This document shows, piece after piece, positions 24,801 to 37,189 of a stretch of DNA of 64,000 bases; position 1 is the stretch's first letter; each line of letters opens with the position of its first letter. The translations under genes and the position numbers were made by a program. The notes under the pieces were generated by a model. That model was given only the letters and a program-made list of their open reading frames with translations. It was not told where the DNA came from and did no database searches. The DNA comes from Nigrospora sphaerica (Eukaryota; Ascomycota; Sordariomycetes; Amphisphaeriales; Apiosporaceae): positions 2,170,001 to 2,234,000 of the forward strand of contig JAGVVL010000009.1 in assembly GCA_018287875.1 (NCBI GenBank). Reading direction: 5' to 3'.

Positions 24801-27100
24801 CCAAGAGGAGGCAACAAACGCACACCCCGTCCACTTGTTATCTATCGAATCCCAAGATGCGTGGGATGCGGTCCGGGCAAAGGCTGGCAGGCAGATGGAC
24901 AATCAAATGCAGCGTTCTCACTGTCGGCCGTTCGGGAACCCCAATAGGAAATTAGCGACGCGACTCCCCAGGCCAGTTGAAACCCCTCCCCCTCCCCTTT
25001 CGCACAGAGCAGACGGACGACTGACCCGGCATCCGCAAGGGGCCTCCATGCTGATACGGTGCCGAGACACATCTGGCTGCCGTGGTCGACACTGTATCCC
25101 CACAGCATGGAACCCGGGCGGTGGCTCACGCTCGTCCACTTGGGGTGGTGCCTAGTGACCTTGGGCCAGGAGATTATCGTCAGGCGTACCCTAATAACGT
25201 TGACGACGACATGACTCCTTTCAACACGTCCGCCTCCTCACGGCCGCGGGCCTGGCCGGTGTCCTTGGGCCGCCTGGCTGGGCCGTCTCGTCTGCTGGTG
25301 TTGGTGCTGGCGTTGTCGCCGGCGTGGGACGCACGCTGGGTTTTGTAGGCATGTACCGTGTAAAATGCTGCCCGAATCATCTAGGTTACTTGACCTAATA
25401 TACCCGTAGGTACGGCTGTCCACTCCCCCATGTGGCTGTTCTCCCCTCGCCCCGTGTCGCCCGAGAAGTCGCGTGTCACTTTTCCGTCCGGGCGTACTGC
25501 TACACCTGGGCGGTGGGCCTGGTCCTGCATGTGCCCAATCTTCATTTTCATGTTGCAATGGAAGGGGAAAAGAAAGACCCCGGCCGGCCTGCCTCATCAT
25601 GGCATCACGGCGTGTTTGCTAGTTGCGGCGGCGCTGGTGCTGCCCTTTCTACAGGCTGGCTGACCGTTGTCTGCGTGCGCCCCCTCCCCCCATGGTAATA
25701 ATCTCGATTACGTACCGTTCAACTGTGCCGGCAGGTAGGCATTTTAGCCACTCTACCTCGATGGGTCGATGGGGAGGGTCGTCCCACGCACGGTCGGTAT
25801 GGTCTATGAGGGGGCGGGCTGTGAACCATGGATCGATGGTACGTACGTATTTGATGTACCGAGTACGGAGCAATGCACTAGAGGAGTAGGGGATGGGGGG
25901 TTGGGGGGCAGAGACAAAAGAAACGGTAACTGTATAAGTTTAGAATGCTCAAAGTACTTAAGTAAGCAGAACAATATGCATGGTCGGTACGGATGTGCGC
26001 GATGGCGTCAATGCTATTCGCCCAGAGGCAAACCGCTGTATGGACTTCTCACCTCCACTAACAAGCATTGCTTGCATTGCTTAAGGTGCATGCACAATCG
26101 CGACCGACATATACAATAGGCACACCTATTGGATGCATATACACGCGCACGCCGCGCGCCCTCGTGTGCACGCGCACTTATAGCCATCCACCCACGCACA
26201 CAGGCGCGCACACAAAAGGCATCCTCTTACAAGGCCTGCAATACGTTCCCCAAGAAACCGATAATCAACGCACCAAGCGTTCCGAGTGGCCGCGGGCGGC
26301 ACGGAGCAGATCCAACTCGGCCTGCCGACCGGCCCACCCCAGCACGGTCGGGATGGCCTCTCCATATCCTCGTGGCTTCCTGGTCAAGGGGGAGGAGACT
26401 GGTGTATGTGAGTGCGCATAGATGTGTGTATTTCGGTATGATACATCGGATAGGAGATGGAAATGGGCTTAAGATGGCTACTACCACACAGTAGAATTAG
26501 TAGTGGTGTTTCGTCCCGTCCAGCATAACAGGCAACTTGGCCGTCATTCCAGTGACGACGGCCTAATTATGCTCCAATAGCGCAGATCCAGCAACAATCC
26601 CTCAACCTCCACTGTCGAAACGGGCCTCGAAACCCACAGCGCCCACCTTTGGACAATCAAGGCCCAAGAGAGCAGTCACCGTTTCTGCGCACTGTGTTCC
26701 CATCCCTCCCGTCCTCCTCTACCCTGTCACCGTCCGGCGCCGTTGCAGCATATGCACTTTGCATCTCACAACGTACCGACCGTCTGTGATCACTATTATA
26801 CACCGCTGATCCCTGTAGGCAAAGAAACGGCCTGTGGTTCTTGTTGGCCAGCCCATCAGCCAACCCAGCACAGCACAGCTGGACGGGTGGGGGGGAGTGA
26901 GAAAGGGAACAATGGCCCGAGAGACAGGCAGGTATCTATCTACCTCTCTCTCCTGGGGAATTTGCGAACCGAGAGAAAAGAGGGCGAGGTAACGCTCGGG
27001 AGTAGAGGGAAAGAGAGGCAGGAGCGGCCCCACAGAAACGAAAGCGAGCACGCCGTGCGTTCCACGCCCACGGACGGAGAGGAGCAGAGGGAAAAGAGCA
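15851..27100. other. Long gene-free region upstream of the G1 cyclin
   Basis: About 11 kb in which every open frame is short, overlapped by frames on the other strand, and without a recognisable product. Homopolymer and microsatellite tracts are common (GGTAGGTA-like motifs, CAG-type runs at about 22780-22803 and 24329-24370, a TCTC run at about 23623-23646). I find no tRNA, rRNA or transposase. It may hold distal regulatory DNA or non-coding transcripts. Confidence 0.5.
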
Positions 27101-29246
27101 GACGGCGGATGGAGGAAGCCCTGCCGCCGCAGTGAAGGGCGGAGAAAAGACGTACCCCAGTACCACCACCACCCTGGGATGGCACTACGCCGAGTACCTA
27201 CCCTACACTAGACGAAGTACTACTGTGCGCTGACCAGGCCTCACGTCCATCACTGGCCCACGGCCACTCGTACCTTGCTGGGCCCATCCTGGCCCTTGTC
27301 TGGCGTCCCTCTGCGCGCCGTGTGCTTCCTTGGATGCTGGTGCTTCGGCTGCTTGGGTGGGCTTGATCCAAGTGTCTTAAGAGAACCAGTAAAACCAATC
27401 TCTTCCAGTCCTTTTTCATTACCACCATCCTCCTCCGACTGAACCTCTCCTTCCTTCCCTCTGTCCCTCCTCACCCGAATCCATTCAATTCTCTTCCCCC
27501 CGACAACTCCCAACGAGAACTCCTAGTGCATTCACAGGAGGGAAGGAAGAGAGTGCATTCTGGGCATCCAACATCTCCCGCCCCCGACAGACGACCTCCT
27601 CTCCCCCCAGACCGCCCGTTCGATCAAAAAGGGAAGGAACTAGCAGGGTTCGAGAAGACATGAGAGCAGAGACAAGCGAATACTAAAAAAGGAGCTGGTT
27701 TTGAATAGCCAACTACTTTTTTGTCCCTATTTGCTCGGCCAATCTCCATCTCCCACCTCTCTTGCTCTCTCGTCAATCTACTCGTGATACAATTGGAATT
27801 CCTCGGGCTTTCTCTAGTCAGGGAACCTTTCCGATTTATCACCCTCATCCCACACCCCCCCCTTTCCTCCTTCGGGTCCTTCCTCCACCCGTCCCGCCGC
27901 CAGACACCCCCCCCGGGTCAGACCTCATTCTTCGGCCGACACCCCCAGGACGCTTCATTGCCAGTCAATCCGCCTCTCCGACCGATCCCTTGTGCCCGCC
28001 ATTCGACACCTGGAATCCGACTTGGGCCCCATCGCAGTTCAGTGCCTCTCCCCAGCTCGCCGCCGGCTTTAGACCCTCGATCCAGGTCTAAATCCCGGTC
28101 CCTGAGGAGCCTCATCCGACCTCACATGAGCCCGATTTCGCCAAGGGAGCTGTAGAGCTGTTGCCAGTGTCGAGGTTCGTACTCACTTTTAGTGTTTTTT
28201 TACTTTGTGCTACCCGTTCATCCCCCCTCCAACGGCCCTCAGCACCACTGTCATCCGTCCACGCCCTCCCCCCACAACCGAACAAAGTTTCTGATGTCGT
28301 CTGGCGAACAGTTTAAGTACCGCCGAGGCCTAGTACTCAACGGTGCACTCACACCCGCACCCAACGTCGACCCGACATCTTTCGCCCGTGGGACTCGTTA
28401 ACTCGGTGTTCCCACCAACTTCCAGCCTAGGACATTTTCTAATTTCCTAGCCTCAACCGTGGCGGTAAGGGATCCATCTACTCTCCCCCTTTCCGCTCTC
28501 CTCCTTTTCTCTCCCCCTCCACCCCCTGGCCGCTCTTCGGTCCGTTCTGTAAAGTGACTATAGAGGGCGGCTTCGACGTCACTCGGTGGTGCATCGAAAG
28601 GGAGCCGGTCGATCCACTACGCATTGCGCGCTTGTGTGAGGGAAGGTGCATGCTTGGAATCAATTTCGCTTCCCCGCAGTAGCCGTACCGACTGGAACCC
28701 ATAGATGCCCCGAGTGGTGGTTGGGCTGCCCACCCGTCCGCCCTTGAACCTGGATCGGGGCCGCCGTTCCTGGGGCTGATGGCCATGGTCGATGGGGCCG
28801 CCCGTGAGCCCATGTTACCGCCGATCGTGAGCGTGCGTGTGCCCGCAGCCGCTGACCCATCGTTTCCCCTGCAGAAGCATCTCCCCGACGGCTCTATTAT
28901 AACGGCACCATCTCTCCCGCCCCGTCCCTCGCGGCTTTTCTCCCCGCGTCCCGTTTCGACCAAAAATTTCGGCACTCGTTCGGCCACCGTCATTCCTTTG
29001 AATAGATACACTTCACCACACTCATTAATAGTCTAATACTCGCGCCTCTTGCAGCCCCGGATCTACACTCTTTCGACCCGCCCGCTGTACAGACTGGTAA
29101 CCCGTCCGCTCTCTCAACCCGATCACTCACCAAAAGATTCCTGGAGAACCTGACCGTCACTCTTTCAATACACCACTCCCACCTTGCGTGCCACCCCGAG
29201 AATAATCAATACTTCGACATCTACAACCTAATCTCACCATCGCACC
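27101..29246 (+). promoter_or_regulatory. Pyrimidine-rich promoter and leader region of the G1 cyclin gene
   Basis: From about 27400 to 28560 the plus strand is dominated by C and T runs (for example TCCTTCCTTCCCTCTGTCC), the usual look of transcription start regions and leaders of strongly regulated filamentous-fungal genes. The 35-codon uORF at 28294 lies inside. CT-rich DNA with many CACC/CATC motifs continues to the cyclin ATG at 29247. Exact transcription start sites and leader introns cannot be fixed from sequence alone. Confidence 0.5.
28294..28401 (+). other. Candidate uORF (35 codons) in the cyclin leader
   Basis: An ATG at 28294 opens a 35-residue frame starting MSSGEQFKYRRGLVLNG and ending TSFARGTR before TAA. 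Its composition is protein-like and unlike the low-complexity frames around it. It lies about 0.85 kb before the cyclin ATG. Yeast CLN3 is known to be repressed by a leader uORF; a similar role here is inference. Confidence 0.45.
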
Positions 29247-30449
29247 ATGGCCTACTCGACCTCTGCCGACTGCGGTTACTTCGCCGACGAGATGCAGAAC
29301 CTGCGCGTCCCCTCGCGGGAGAACGCCAAGCTGCTGGCGCGCAGCCGCCAGGAGATGATCGGCAACGAGCTCTCGCGCCTCACGAGCGACGAGTACCTCG
29401 AGGACGTCATGCAGCACATGCGCCACATGGAGGACGAGACGCTGCCCGACGCCAACCTGATCGACATGCAGCGCGAGATCCAGTGGTTTATGAGACCGTA
29501 CCTGGTGGACTTCCTCATCGAGGCGCACGCCGCCTTCGCCCTCCTGCCCGAGACGCTGTTCCTGACCATCAACCTGCTCGACCGCTACTGCTCCAAGCGC
29601 GTCGTCTACAAGCAGCACTACCAGCTGGTCGGCTGTGCCGCGCTCCTCATTGCCGCCAAGTACGGCGACAAGAAGGACCGTGTGCCGCAGATCAACGAGC
29701 TCAACAACATGTGCTGCGGCCTGTACGACTCGGGCATGTTCACGCAGATGGAGATGCACGTCCTCAACACGCTGGAGTGGGCCATCGGCCACCCCACCGT
29801 TGACTTCTTCTCCCAGCTCATCGTGGCCGAGGAGTCGGACGACCGCGAGGTCGAGCACATGGCCTCGTACCTGTGCGAGATTGCCCTGTACCACCGCGAG
29901 TTCGTCTCGACCAAGCCCTCGGTCATGGCCCGCGCCTCCCTGGCCCTGGCCCGCGCCATTCTGGGCCGGCCCGAGATCAACGACGGCGAGTGGGACAACT
30001 GCGAGCACAACACGCTCGTGGCCCTGTCGCAGCAGCTGCACCAGCCCTCGGTCACGCTGTCGCGCAAGTACTCGTCCTCGCACTTCTCGCGCGTCTCGCA
30101 GAGCCTGGCCGACTTCCTGGCCCAGCAGGCCGCCATCGCCCGCCGCGCCGGCCCGCCCACGCCCCCGGCCGAGCCCGTCCTGTCGACCAAGTCGTCCAAC
30201 ATCTACAGCACGCCCCAGAAGGGCAGCGCCGTGGCCGGCGTGGCCGATGGTTACCTGACGCCGCCCATCACCCCCGACGGTGTCCACTTCGCCTCGGCCG
30301 ACCCCATGAACAAGTACGTGCCGCCTCGGTGCCCCGTCACCCCCACACCGCAGGCTACCCAGGACGCGGCCTACACGGCGCAGCCGACGCAGCAGTTTGC
30401 CTCGTTCGGTCATGAGGAGTACCAGGGGTCAGAGATGATGTCGCACTGA
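29247..30449 (+). CDS. G1/S cyclin (Cln/Puc1 type)
   Basis: A single exon of 400 residues. The cyclin box spans about 50-185, with MRPYLVDFLIEAH (82-94), LLDRYCSKR (110-118), AALLIAAKYGDK (131-142) and VLNTLEWAIGHPT (172-184). A second helical fold follows to about 295. This matches fungal G1 cyclins that activate Cdk1 at Start, rather than B-type or Pcl cyclins. The C-terminal 100 residues are disordered and rich in TP/SP sites: PPTPP, STPQK, LTPPITP and VTPTP. LTPPIT (337-342) has the T-P-P-x-T layout of a Cdc4/Fbw7 phosphodegron. There is no KEN or clear D-box in what I can see. The gene stands alone after a 17-kb gene-poor stretch. The start is supported by the frame and by the cyclin alignment. 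The antisense long frame is a shadow. Confidence 0.92.
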   Translation: MAYSTSADCGYFADEMQNLRVPSRENAKLLARSRQEMIGNELSRLTSDEYLEDVMQHMRHMEDETLPDANLIDMQREIQWFMRPYLVDFLIEAHAAFALLPETLFLTINLLDRYCSKRVVYKQHYQLVGCAALLIAAKYGDKKDRVPQINELNNMCCGLYDSGMFTQMEMHVLNTLEWAIGHPTVDFFSQLIVAEESDDREVEHMASYLCEIALYHREFVSTKPSVMARASLALARAILGRPEINDGEWDNCEHNTLVALSQQLHQPSVTLSRKYSSSHFSRVSQSLADFLAQQAAIARRAGPPTPPAEPVLSTKSSNIYSTPQKGSAVAGVADGYLTPPITPDGVHFASADPMNKYVPPRCPVTPTPQATQDAAYTAQPTQQFASFGHEEYQGSEMMSH

Positions 30450-33400
30450 TTTACTCGTGCCAACCCCCCCCCCCCCCCAAACCCCAACGGCAACACTACT
30501 ACGAACATTGGGCTCCCGGGCGCCTTGACCCTTTTTCACCCACTTGCTGCGGAGGCGCCCTTGTCCCGCCTCACGCACCCGCAAAGCCCGCCCAGTTCTC
30601 GGCACCATAGCATGGACACGTGTATCAACGGAGAGAAAAAAGATTGTTGCATAAAATTGACGATAGGATCATCTCCATGGCATCAGCGACTTGTTTTTGA
30701 AATTCATCTCCTTTCTCGGTCATACCCATCTGCGCCTGTTTGAGTTCCATACACAAAAAGGAAAACGGCAATGTCTCGACCCAAAAAAATTCCGATTCCC
30801 ACCCACCCCCTTTTCTGGCAATTCTGGCCCTCGGCGATGTTGAGAGAGAGAAATGATTTGGTAGAGCTTGCGGCTATTGTGGTGGCTCTGGAGTTGCAGG
30901 GAGGATCACGACGCTCACAGGGTCCGGAAAGGGTTTTTTTTTTTGTTTCGGACATGCCGACAGGCATGAAAACCCTCGGCGGCGCGTGGATCCTTGGTAC
31001 AGACGTGGGCACAATTTGCCACGCTCTTCGAACAATGGAGGAGAGTTCCGAGGAGGAAGGGGCGCCGTACCGCCCTTTTTCCCCCTCTACGGGCGAAACC
31101 CGTCGGCATTCCAGGCCCCCTTGGATTGGGATCTCGCACACACGCGGTTCGAGATGGAAAGGTCGGAAAGACGGCGAGTGGCAAAAGCCCGCGCACAACA
31201 GCTCCGGCCGTGGCACACAAACACACATCTGCTCCTTTCGGAGTCTTAATTCTAGCGGAGGGCATTGGAGTTCGAACAACGCTCCCGGTTTGGCAACAAC
31301 GGAGGAACAATGGAGGGGGGGCTCACAGAAAGCGCACACGCCCACACGTACACAGGCACGCCCGTGGAGGGGAGGGGGCCAGCAGCCCTCTTTCGTCATG
31401 GACGGCGGCGGCGTGTGCGTGTCGCCCTCTCCACTACTGCTCTAGCTCATCCGTAGCGTACATAGGCACACAATGCGGAAAATCTCTACAAACCCGTCGG
31501 GGCCAGCTGCGGGCGATGTGAGGAGAGGCGCGGAGACTTGGGTCCTTGTGTCGGGGCGTCGGGGCAATATCGTGTGGCGTCGTTCGTCGAGGGCTTCGCG
31601 GGTGCGCCAATATCTCGGTATGTTTTCCGCTTTGCCGTGGTTTCTGTGGCCCTCGCTCCGTGTCCGTCTCTGTATCCCCCTGTCCCTCTCTCTCTTACTG
31701 TTGCTGGCCTCTCTTTGTTCTTTCCCGGTCGTCGTGGCTCTTCCCAAGGGGGCAGATCCACAGCGCACGCGGTCATGGTCGAGGTTGGGATCTGCCTGTC
31801 TCATTGGTTCGTTTCCCCCACCACCGCTCGGCCTCCCTTGCCCCTTGAGCGCCGGCGTCTGGCCAATCAGGCGCGAGCGAACGCGGGCGCGTTCCTCCAA
31901 TCAAAGCCGGGAATTCCCTGCGGGCCAAACGAAGAAGGGAATGCACGCAAGATGGGGTGGAGAGACGCATGAACGGCGGTAGTGCACAACTTAACCCCCA
32001 CGAAAGCCCGAATTCGCCTTCTTCTTCCCGGGGGAAGGCATAAGCCGGGACCGAATGCGGCGGCCGCCCCGTTGTTGCGCTCGCTTCCCTCGCCACTTTG
32101 GGAGCGGGAGGAAGTCCCCTCCCCTGTTCACTAACTCGCCGTCGTCTATTGCTTGTCCGTCATGGTATAAGTTCCCCGGCCGGTCGGTTCGGGCAGGACG
32201 GACGGTGCCCTTTCTGCTCCCCAGCGCAATCCGACGAGGACAGCAGACCACCACCACCGCCAACCCCGAGGTTTCCCCCGGCTTTTTCTTCGGTCACGGC
32301 AGGTGGGCCCCCGTCTTCGCCTCTTTTAGACCACCCGCGGACGCGCCGATGGGGGGGGACGATGGGGCTCGCGTGGTTCACACCGGTCAGCGGAAACGGG
32401 CGTCGACGGGTGGTTTCCCCGCGGCGTGCCGGTGGAGGGGGCGTCAAGGGAAACTTGGAGAGGCCGCATGCGCGCGCCGAGAAAAAGAAGGGGGCGGCCG
32501 TTTCCGTCGCATGCGCATGTAGTATCTCGTCCTGCCGACGCCGCGGGTCGTTTACTCCCCAGTCCGGCTAAATCTCTCTTCCCCCGGACGCACACCCGTC
32601 TATTGTGATTACGGTTTGGGCGGGCGGAAGAGCGGTTTTTCCTTCGTTCTAGGGGCAGGGGCAGGTCTCGGGGGAAGGGGAGGGCCACGGCCCTAACATA
32701 CTGCCCCGCGTTCTGCCGCGCGAGGAGACGGTGCCTTTTCCCCTCCCGACGGCGAGTCCATCTTCTTGCCCGGCATCCATCCTTGTTATCTATCAGGGTG
32801 GATATGGGAGGATCCTTCGCGTCTCGCGCGCCGCCACCCACGAGGAAAGCTTGTGGCGCAAGGTTCAGACGGCGTCGGGAGCGGCGTCGTGCCAAACAGC
32901 CACCGGTGGACGGGACCTGTCCCTGCTGTGGCGGGGGATAGCTTTGGCCACCGGGGAGCGGCAGGTTTCCTGCACGTGCGCCGTGTTTTGGTCGCGCAAC
33001 CTGGCGGGGCAACCCTGGTTCTGCCCGTGAGCCCCGTGTCTCAAGGCATCGTCGTCTTGTGTGTCTGGTTGAGGAGACAACCGCGCTTGGCTCCCGTGCG
33101 AGACTTCCACGTGCTTGCCGGGAACCCGCTCCCCCCGGGGAGGTGGACCGCGTCGATCGGCCCGCGCGTCTCTGCCGAAGAAGAAGCCGGCTGCCGGGAA
33201 GCTGGGGAAAAGCCGCCCGTTGATCGCCGTGGCCCATCGACGAGACGGCGGGTTCGGTGCTACCCGGGTGGACCTCGGTCGGCCGCGCCTCGTTGGTCCC
33301 CGGTCTTCCTCGCCTACGCACCGGCCTGCTCGCCTCGGCCCCTCCGGCCGTGCGGCGCGAGGTTCCCGAGGTGCTATTTAGGGGCCGTGGCTTGGGCCGG

Positions 33401-33718
33401 CGGGTGACCGTTGCTACGGCGCCGGGACGGGAAGGCAGCGAAGCAGAGCGCTAAGCACCACCCCTCCCCCGATCCGTGGGCTCGGACTCGAGGGGCGCGG
33501 ACGGTCGGGCGTCCATCGGGAAGCATGTCCCGTAGCGGCCAAGTTCAGAGCCACCGGGTGATTTGGTCGCGGAAATGAGGGAGGGCGAATAGTTCGACCA
33601 CGCCGAACGGACAGTGCAGCACTGCCCCTGGGTCGCGGGCCTGGCTTATAGGGTACGACGCCCCCTCAGTCGTCCGACGGGATAAACTAAATAGATACGG
33701 TTAAGTCCAATGATCCGT
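30450..33718. other. Gene-poor stretch after the cyclin
   Basis: No gene recognised. From 32.0 to 33.45 kb the DNA is very GC-rich and open frames run on both strands at once (for example 33321-32326 minus and 32766-33407 plus), which is expected from composition alone. The cyclin 3' untranslated region occupies the first few hundred bases. Confidence 0.45.
30464..30478. repeat. C15 homopolymer
   Basis: Fifteen C residues begin 14 nt after the cyclin stop codon, in the 3' untranslated region. Confidence 0.85.
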
Positions 33719-33837
33719 ACGTACGACCATACCTTCCAGAAAGCACGGGATCCCGTCCGCTCTCCCAGAGTTAAGTTGGAAAGGGCCAGATTAGTAGTTG
33801 TGTCGGTGACGAGCAGCGAATCCCTGGTGTTGTACGT
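33719..33837 (+). rRNA. 5S ribosomal RNA gene (dispersed copy)
   Basis: The sequence runs from ACGTACGACCATACC to GGTGTTGTACGT, about 119 nt. The ends pair as the terminal helix (ACGTACGAC with GTTGTACGT). Inside are the hallmark GGGATCCCGTCCGCTCTC, the A-box-like AGTTAAG, the helix CCTTCCA/TGGAAAGG, and CAGCGAATCCCTGGTG. These match ascomycete 5S rRNA closely. In Pezizomycotina 5S genes are scattered through the genome and transcribed by RNA polymerase III. The compensated helices suggest a functional copy. Confidence 0.93.
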
Positions 33838-33843
33838 TTTTTT
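33837..33843 (+). terminator. RNA polymerase III T-run terminator
   Basis: Seven T residues directly at the 3' end of the 5S rRNA gene, the normal Pol III stop signal. Confidence 0.85.
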
Positions 33844-36800
33844 GTCGGTCGCTATTTCGGTCCTTGAGCGTATCTTCCAACAGTTGGAACTAGGGCTGGG
33901 TTGATGTCGTCAGTCGTCTGTTGAGTTTATAAACCAGTTGTTTCCGTCACTTGGGCGCAAGAAAATTTTCGCCAGGCTGATAGAGACCCAGTACACACGC
34001 GCTGTTGCGCGAGGACTACGTGGTTTCCAGTGTGCTGCTTCTCAGTTCCGCAGTACGGCATGGTTGAGACTCTTTTGCCTTGTCGGTATCCCTTCGGCGA
34101 GGCAGGTATGTTTCTCTGCTGTCTCTGGATCCGGGCGATTTCTTTTCCATGCGTGAACCGCCTGGTACGGATCACACCATCTGATGTGGCTACTTTTGCA
34201 ATGCGGTCGACTGTCGTTTCGTTACCCAGAAGTAGTCGGTCGCTTAACTCCCGTCTTTCATCTTTCGAAATCCAGACGCCGCTAGGTTATCGGCGCCGAA
34301 AAAGTTTATTCGGTATCGGGCGTTGTATTCTGGACGATCACCGGGCTGGGGATATCCTGTACCGGTGATTCGCGTAATGCTGATAATGACTGTTTCCCAA
34401 TGTGAGACAACGGGCGTCGCTGCCGACGTTTCGCCACCCATCTACCAAGGGTCCCGCCGGGCCATCCAACTCGACGCAGGGTTATCAGGTTAAGCATAGT
34501 CGGACCAGCTTTGATGACCAACCCATATGAGGCCTCTCGGACACGTTCGTGGAACGACATATATTGATTGTGCAGTGAGAACTGTCAACCTACGTATCAG
34601 AAGGCCCGCTGGGCAGGATGAACACCTGAAACCCCCGCTGTTTGCTTTGCAATGCGGGCACGTATGGCAACAAGTCTTCCCCCACGTTGGGGGGGAAGGA
34701 ACGTGGCTGATAAAGCGTCAGATCGACATCCTCTCTCATAAACATGGGGCTGAATGAGCCTAGGGATCCTCAACCGACAAAGCGGCTTCCCCCAGAGGAC
34801 GAGGCGGGTGTTACCCTCCGCAAAACTTTGATTTCGAAACATGCACATGATTGTCGCCTTACCCAGGGTAACCCGGACATTGTGCCACACGACTGGGTAG
34901 AACCGTCCGACATTCGACGTAACGCCCAGAGAGCGCGAGCAGAGCACTCCTACCCTCATCCGCGGGCCGCGTGGCGGCTGCGCTCTGCCCCCGTGGGCTT
35001 CCGCAACCCCCTTCCCGGCTGCTCGTCGCACCGGCGTCGACGGGAACAGTTCGGATGAAGGAGAAAGTTGTTGATACGCGGCGTCTTGCGCAAAAGCACC
35101 CCTGTAGCGTCTACGCATGCAGTATGGATTTCGGTTGACTTGAATAGAGCCTACCGCCGCGGTATCCCACAGGGCCTTCGTCAGACCTACCGGGACTCCC
35201 TCGTTAGGTTTTGTCAGGACTTCGTGAGGCTTGTCGGGTGGTCGAACCCATCCGTGCAAAGGGGGCGTCTAATAACTCGTATTGCCGGATGTCGTTCCGG
35301 ATGGGCCTCGAGTGGGGTTTTTTCGCAGACGGCAACCAAGATTGTCACGATGCCGGCAGACGAATGCCGCCATCGTGCGGTTCCACAAAAGCAGCTTTCT
35401 GGAAACCTGCCACCCATCCGGCTTTGATGCGCTGGCCTTGGTTTTTTGTGTAAGAGTCCAGTTGCAGAGTATGGCGATCTGCAAAGGAAGAGGGTTTCCA
35501 TCGAGGAGACGGGCCGCCCAAGGTTGGCAGCCTCGGACGGAGACGGGATCCATCTTTGCAGCGTCCACAGCGCTAACGCCCGAACCCCCCGGTGGGACGA
35601 CCGGGGGGGCCGCAGATTAGCTGGCCGTGCCGTATCCTGCTTCCTCTTCCACGGCTGCGCAATCCTGCTCGTCGGTTTTCTCCTTTCTCCTTCTCCCCGA
35701 ACATTCATGCCTTGTGCAGTGCTGCTAGCGCCCCGGGGGGGGGGGCCTTGATGAACCATGCGTCCTTCGATAGACGATGTGACTCGGCGGGTGCTTGGGT
35801 ATGCTGGCTGGTCCGGCGCCCAGCCCTGGCGGGCAGGGAGGGCGGCGATATATGATCGACGGGTAATGGTCGGGTTGGTAGGACTGACAGCTCGCGGGAA
35901 GGCATTGTCACGCCGACCCACCAACTCGCAAGCTGCCTCGCCGCCACGCTGGTGGTGTTGATTGTAAATCCGGACCGGATCGATGGTGATGCGAAGCGGG
36001 GGCTGAGCAGCCCTACTAGGGCACTACGGTTCAGTTGTAGCACGGCGTGGCCGCCCAACTGGAGAAAGCGCTCGCCTTTTGGGAAGGGGTAGGGGCTTCT
36101 GTCGGATTTGGTTGGGCATTGGCCGTTCGCTCGCACGCCGGGCTTTTCTCCCCTAGTCTGTACGCCTTGTGGGCTCATAATTGTGAAACGCCGAGGAGCC
36201 GCAATCTCCGCTTGTACTCCGCAATGGGCGGCCGGCGGCCCAGCGGCCGTCGAGTCTCGGCGGGGACGGAGGCCGCGGGTGTTCGTGGCCGGGCCAAAGC
36301 TGATGTAAAAGATGGTAAAACATTCTTCCAGCACGGAAATGCCTTCTAAAGAGGCGCGAGGGCTCGTCGGCTCACAAGCTGCCTCGCATCCCCTCCCGTG
36401 TCGGCGCCCATGCCGTTGGTTCCTCAAAGCGGTGAAGATGGGATGCCTGCCTTACGGACCTCGAGGCCTAGCGCAACCCCCCCCCCCGAATTAATCAGTC
36501 CCAAGTAATACCCTGTTTATGCCTGTTCGCCAAGATCTCCCCTCCCCCCGGTCGCACCCTTTCTTTGGTTTTCCCATGCGGCGGCCGGGATGTTGTCGCG
36601 CCAATGGCGCCGGCATACTAGATTTACGGCCTTGTTGCAGGCATGCGAAGGGGTGGGGAGCGGCAAGCAGACGCAAGCAGACGCAGATAGATGGGTGGAA
36701 GGCGCGGCCATTGGTGGAAACTCGGAGCTGTTGTCTTAATCGAGCAACCATATCGAGGAACTGTTGCGGGTATAGACAAGTCCCCATAGCAACCCCAAGG

Positions 36801-37189
36801 CGACCGGAGCTCCACCACCTGCCCAGCTCAGGCTGGCTCGGTTTCCTAGCTGAGAAGGCGCGCAGACGACGCCCCATGTTTCCGATAGAGACGCCTTGCT
36901 CCTTATGGGGGCGTTGCCTGTTTTTCCGCGAGGAGCGGCCGTGATCCTGCCTCCTCGTCTGCCCGATTCGGCCGCCTTGTAGTGCCGGGTCCCATGCCGC
37001 TCGTGGCCTGGGACCCCGTCTTCGCCCCCTCCTACGCATCTGGTAGTGGGCGCTCCGTTGCCGACAGGTAGATTGCCGACGTCGAACGGTCAAACGTCGC
37101 TCCACCTATGGAGCCTCGTTCCGCCTCTGGCGAAATGACGTTCCCAAGGAAGCGAACCCGTAGGCCCGCGTCGTGGGGGGAAGGGGCTG
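33844..37189. other. Gene-free stretch between 5S rRNA and pectin lyase
   Basis: No supported gene, RNA or mobile element. Frames are short and conflicting. The last kilobase is the promoter side of the pectin lyase gene. G and C runs occur at 35741-35750 and 36478-36487. Confidence 0.45.

Noticed and set aside
29157..30413. 418-codon minus-strand frame over the cyclin
   Set aside because: It is a mirror of the cyclin's codon bias, low-complexity in Val/Arg/Gly/Leu, with no domain.
32326..33407. Long frames on both strands (331 and 213 codons)
   Set aside because: Both strands are open at once in GC-rich DNA; neither has recognisable motifs.
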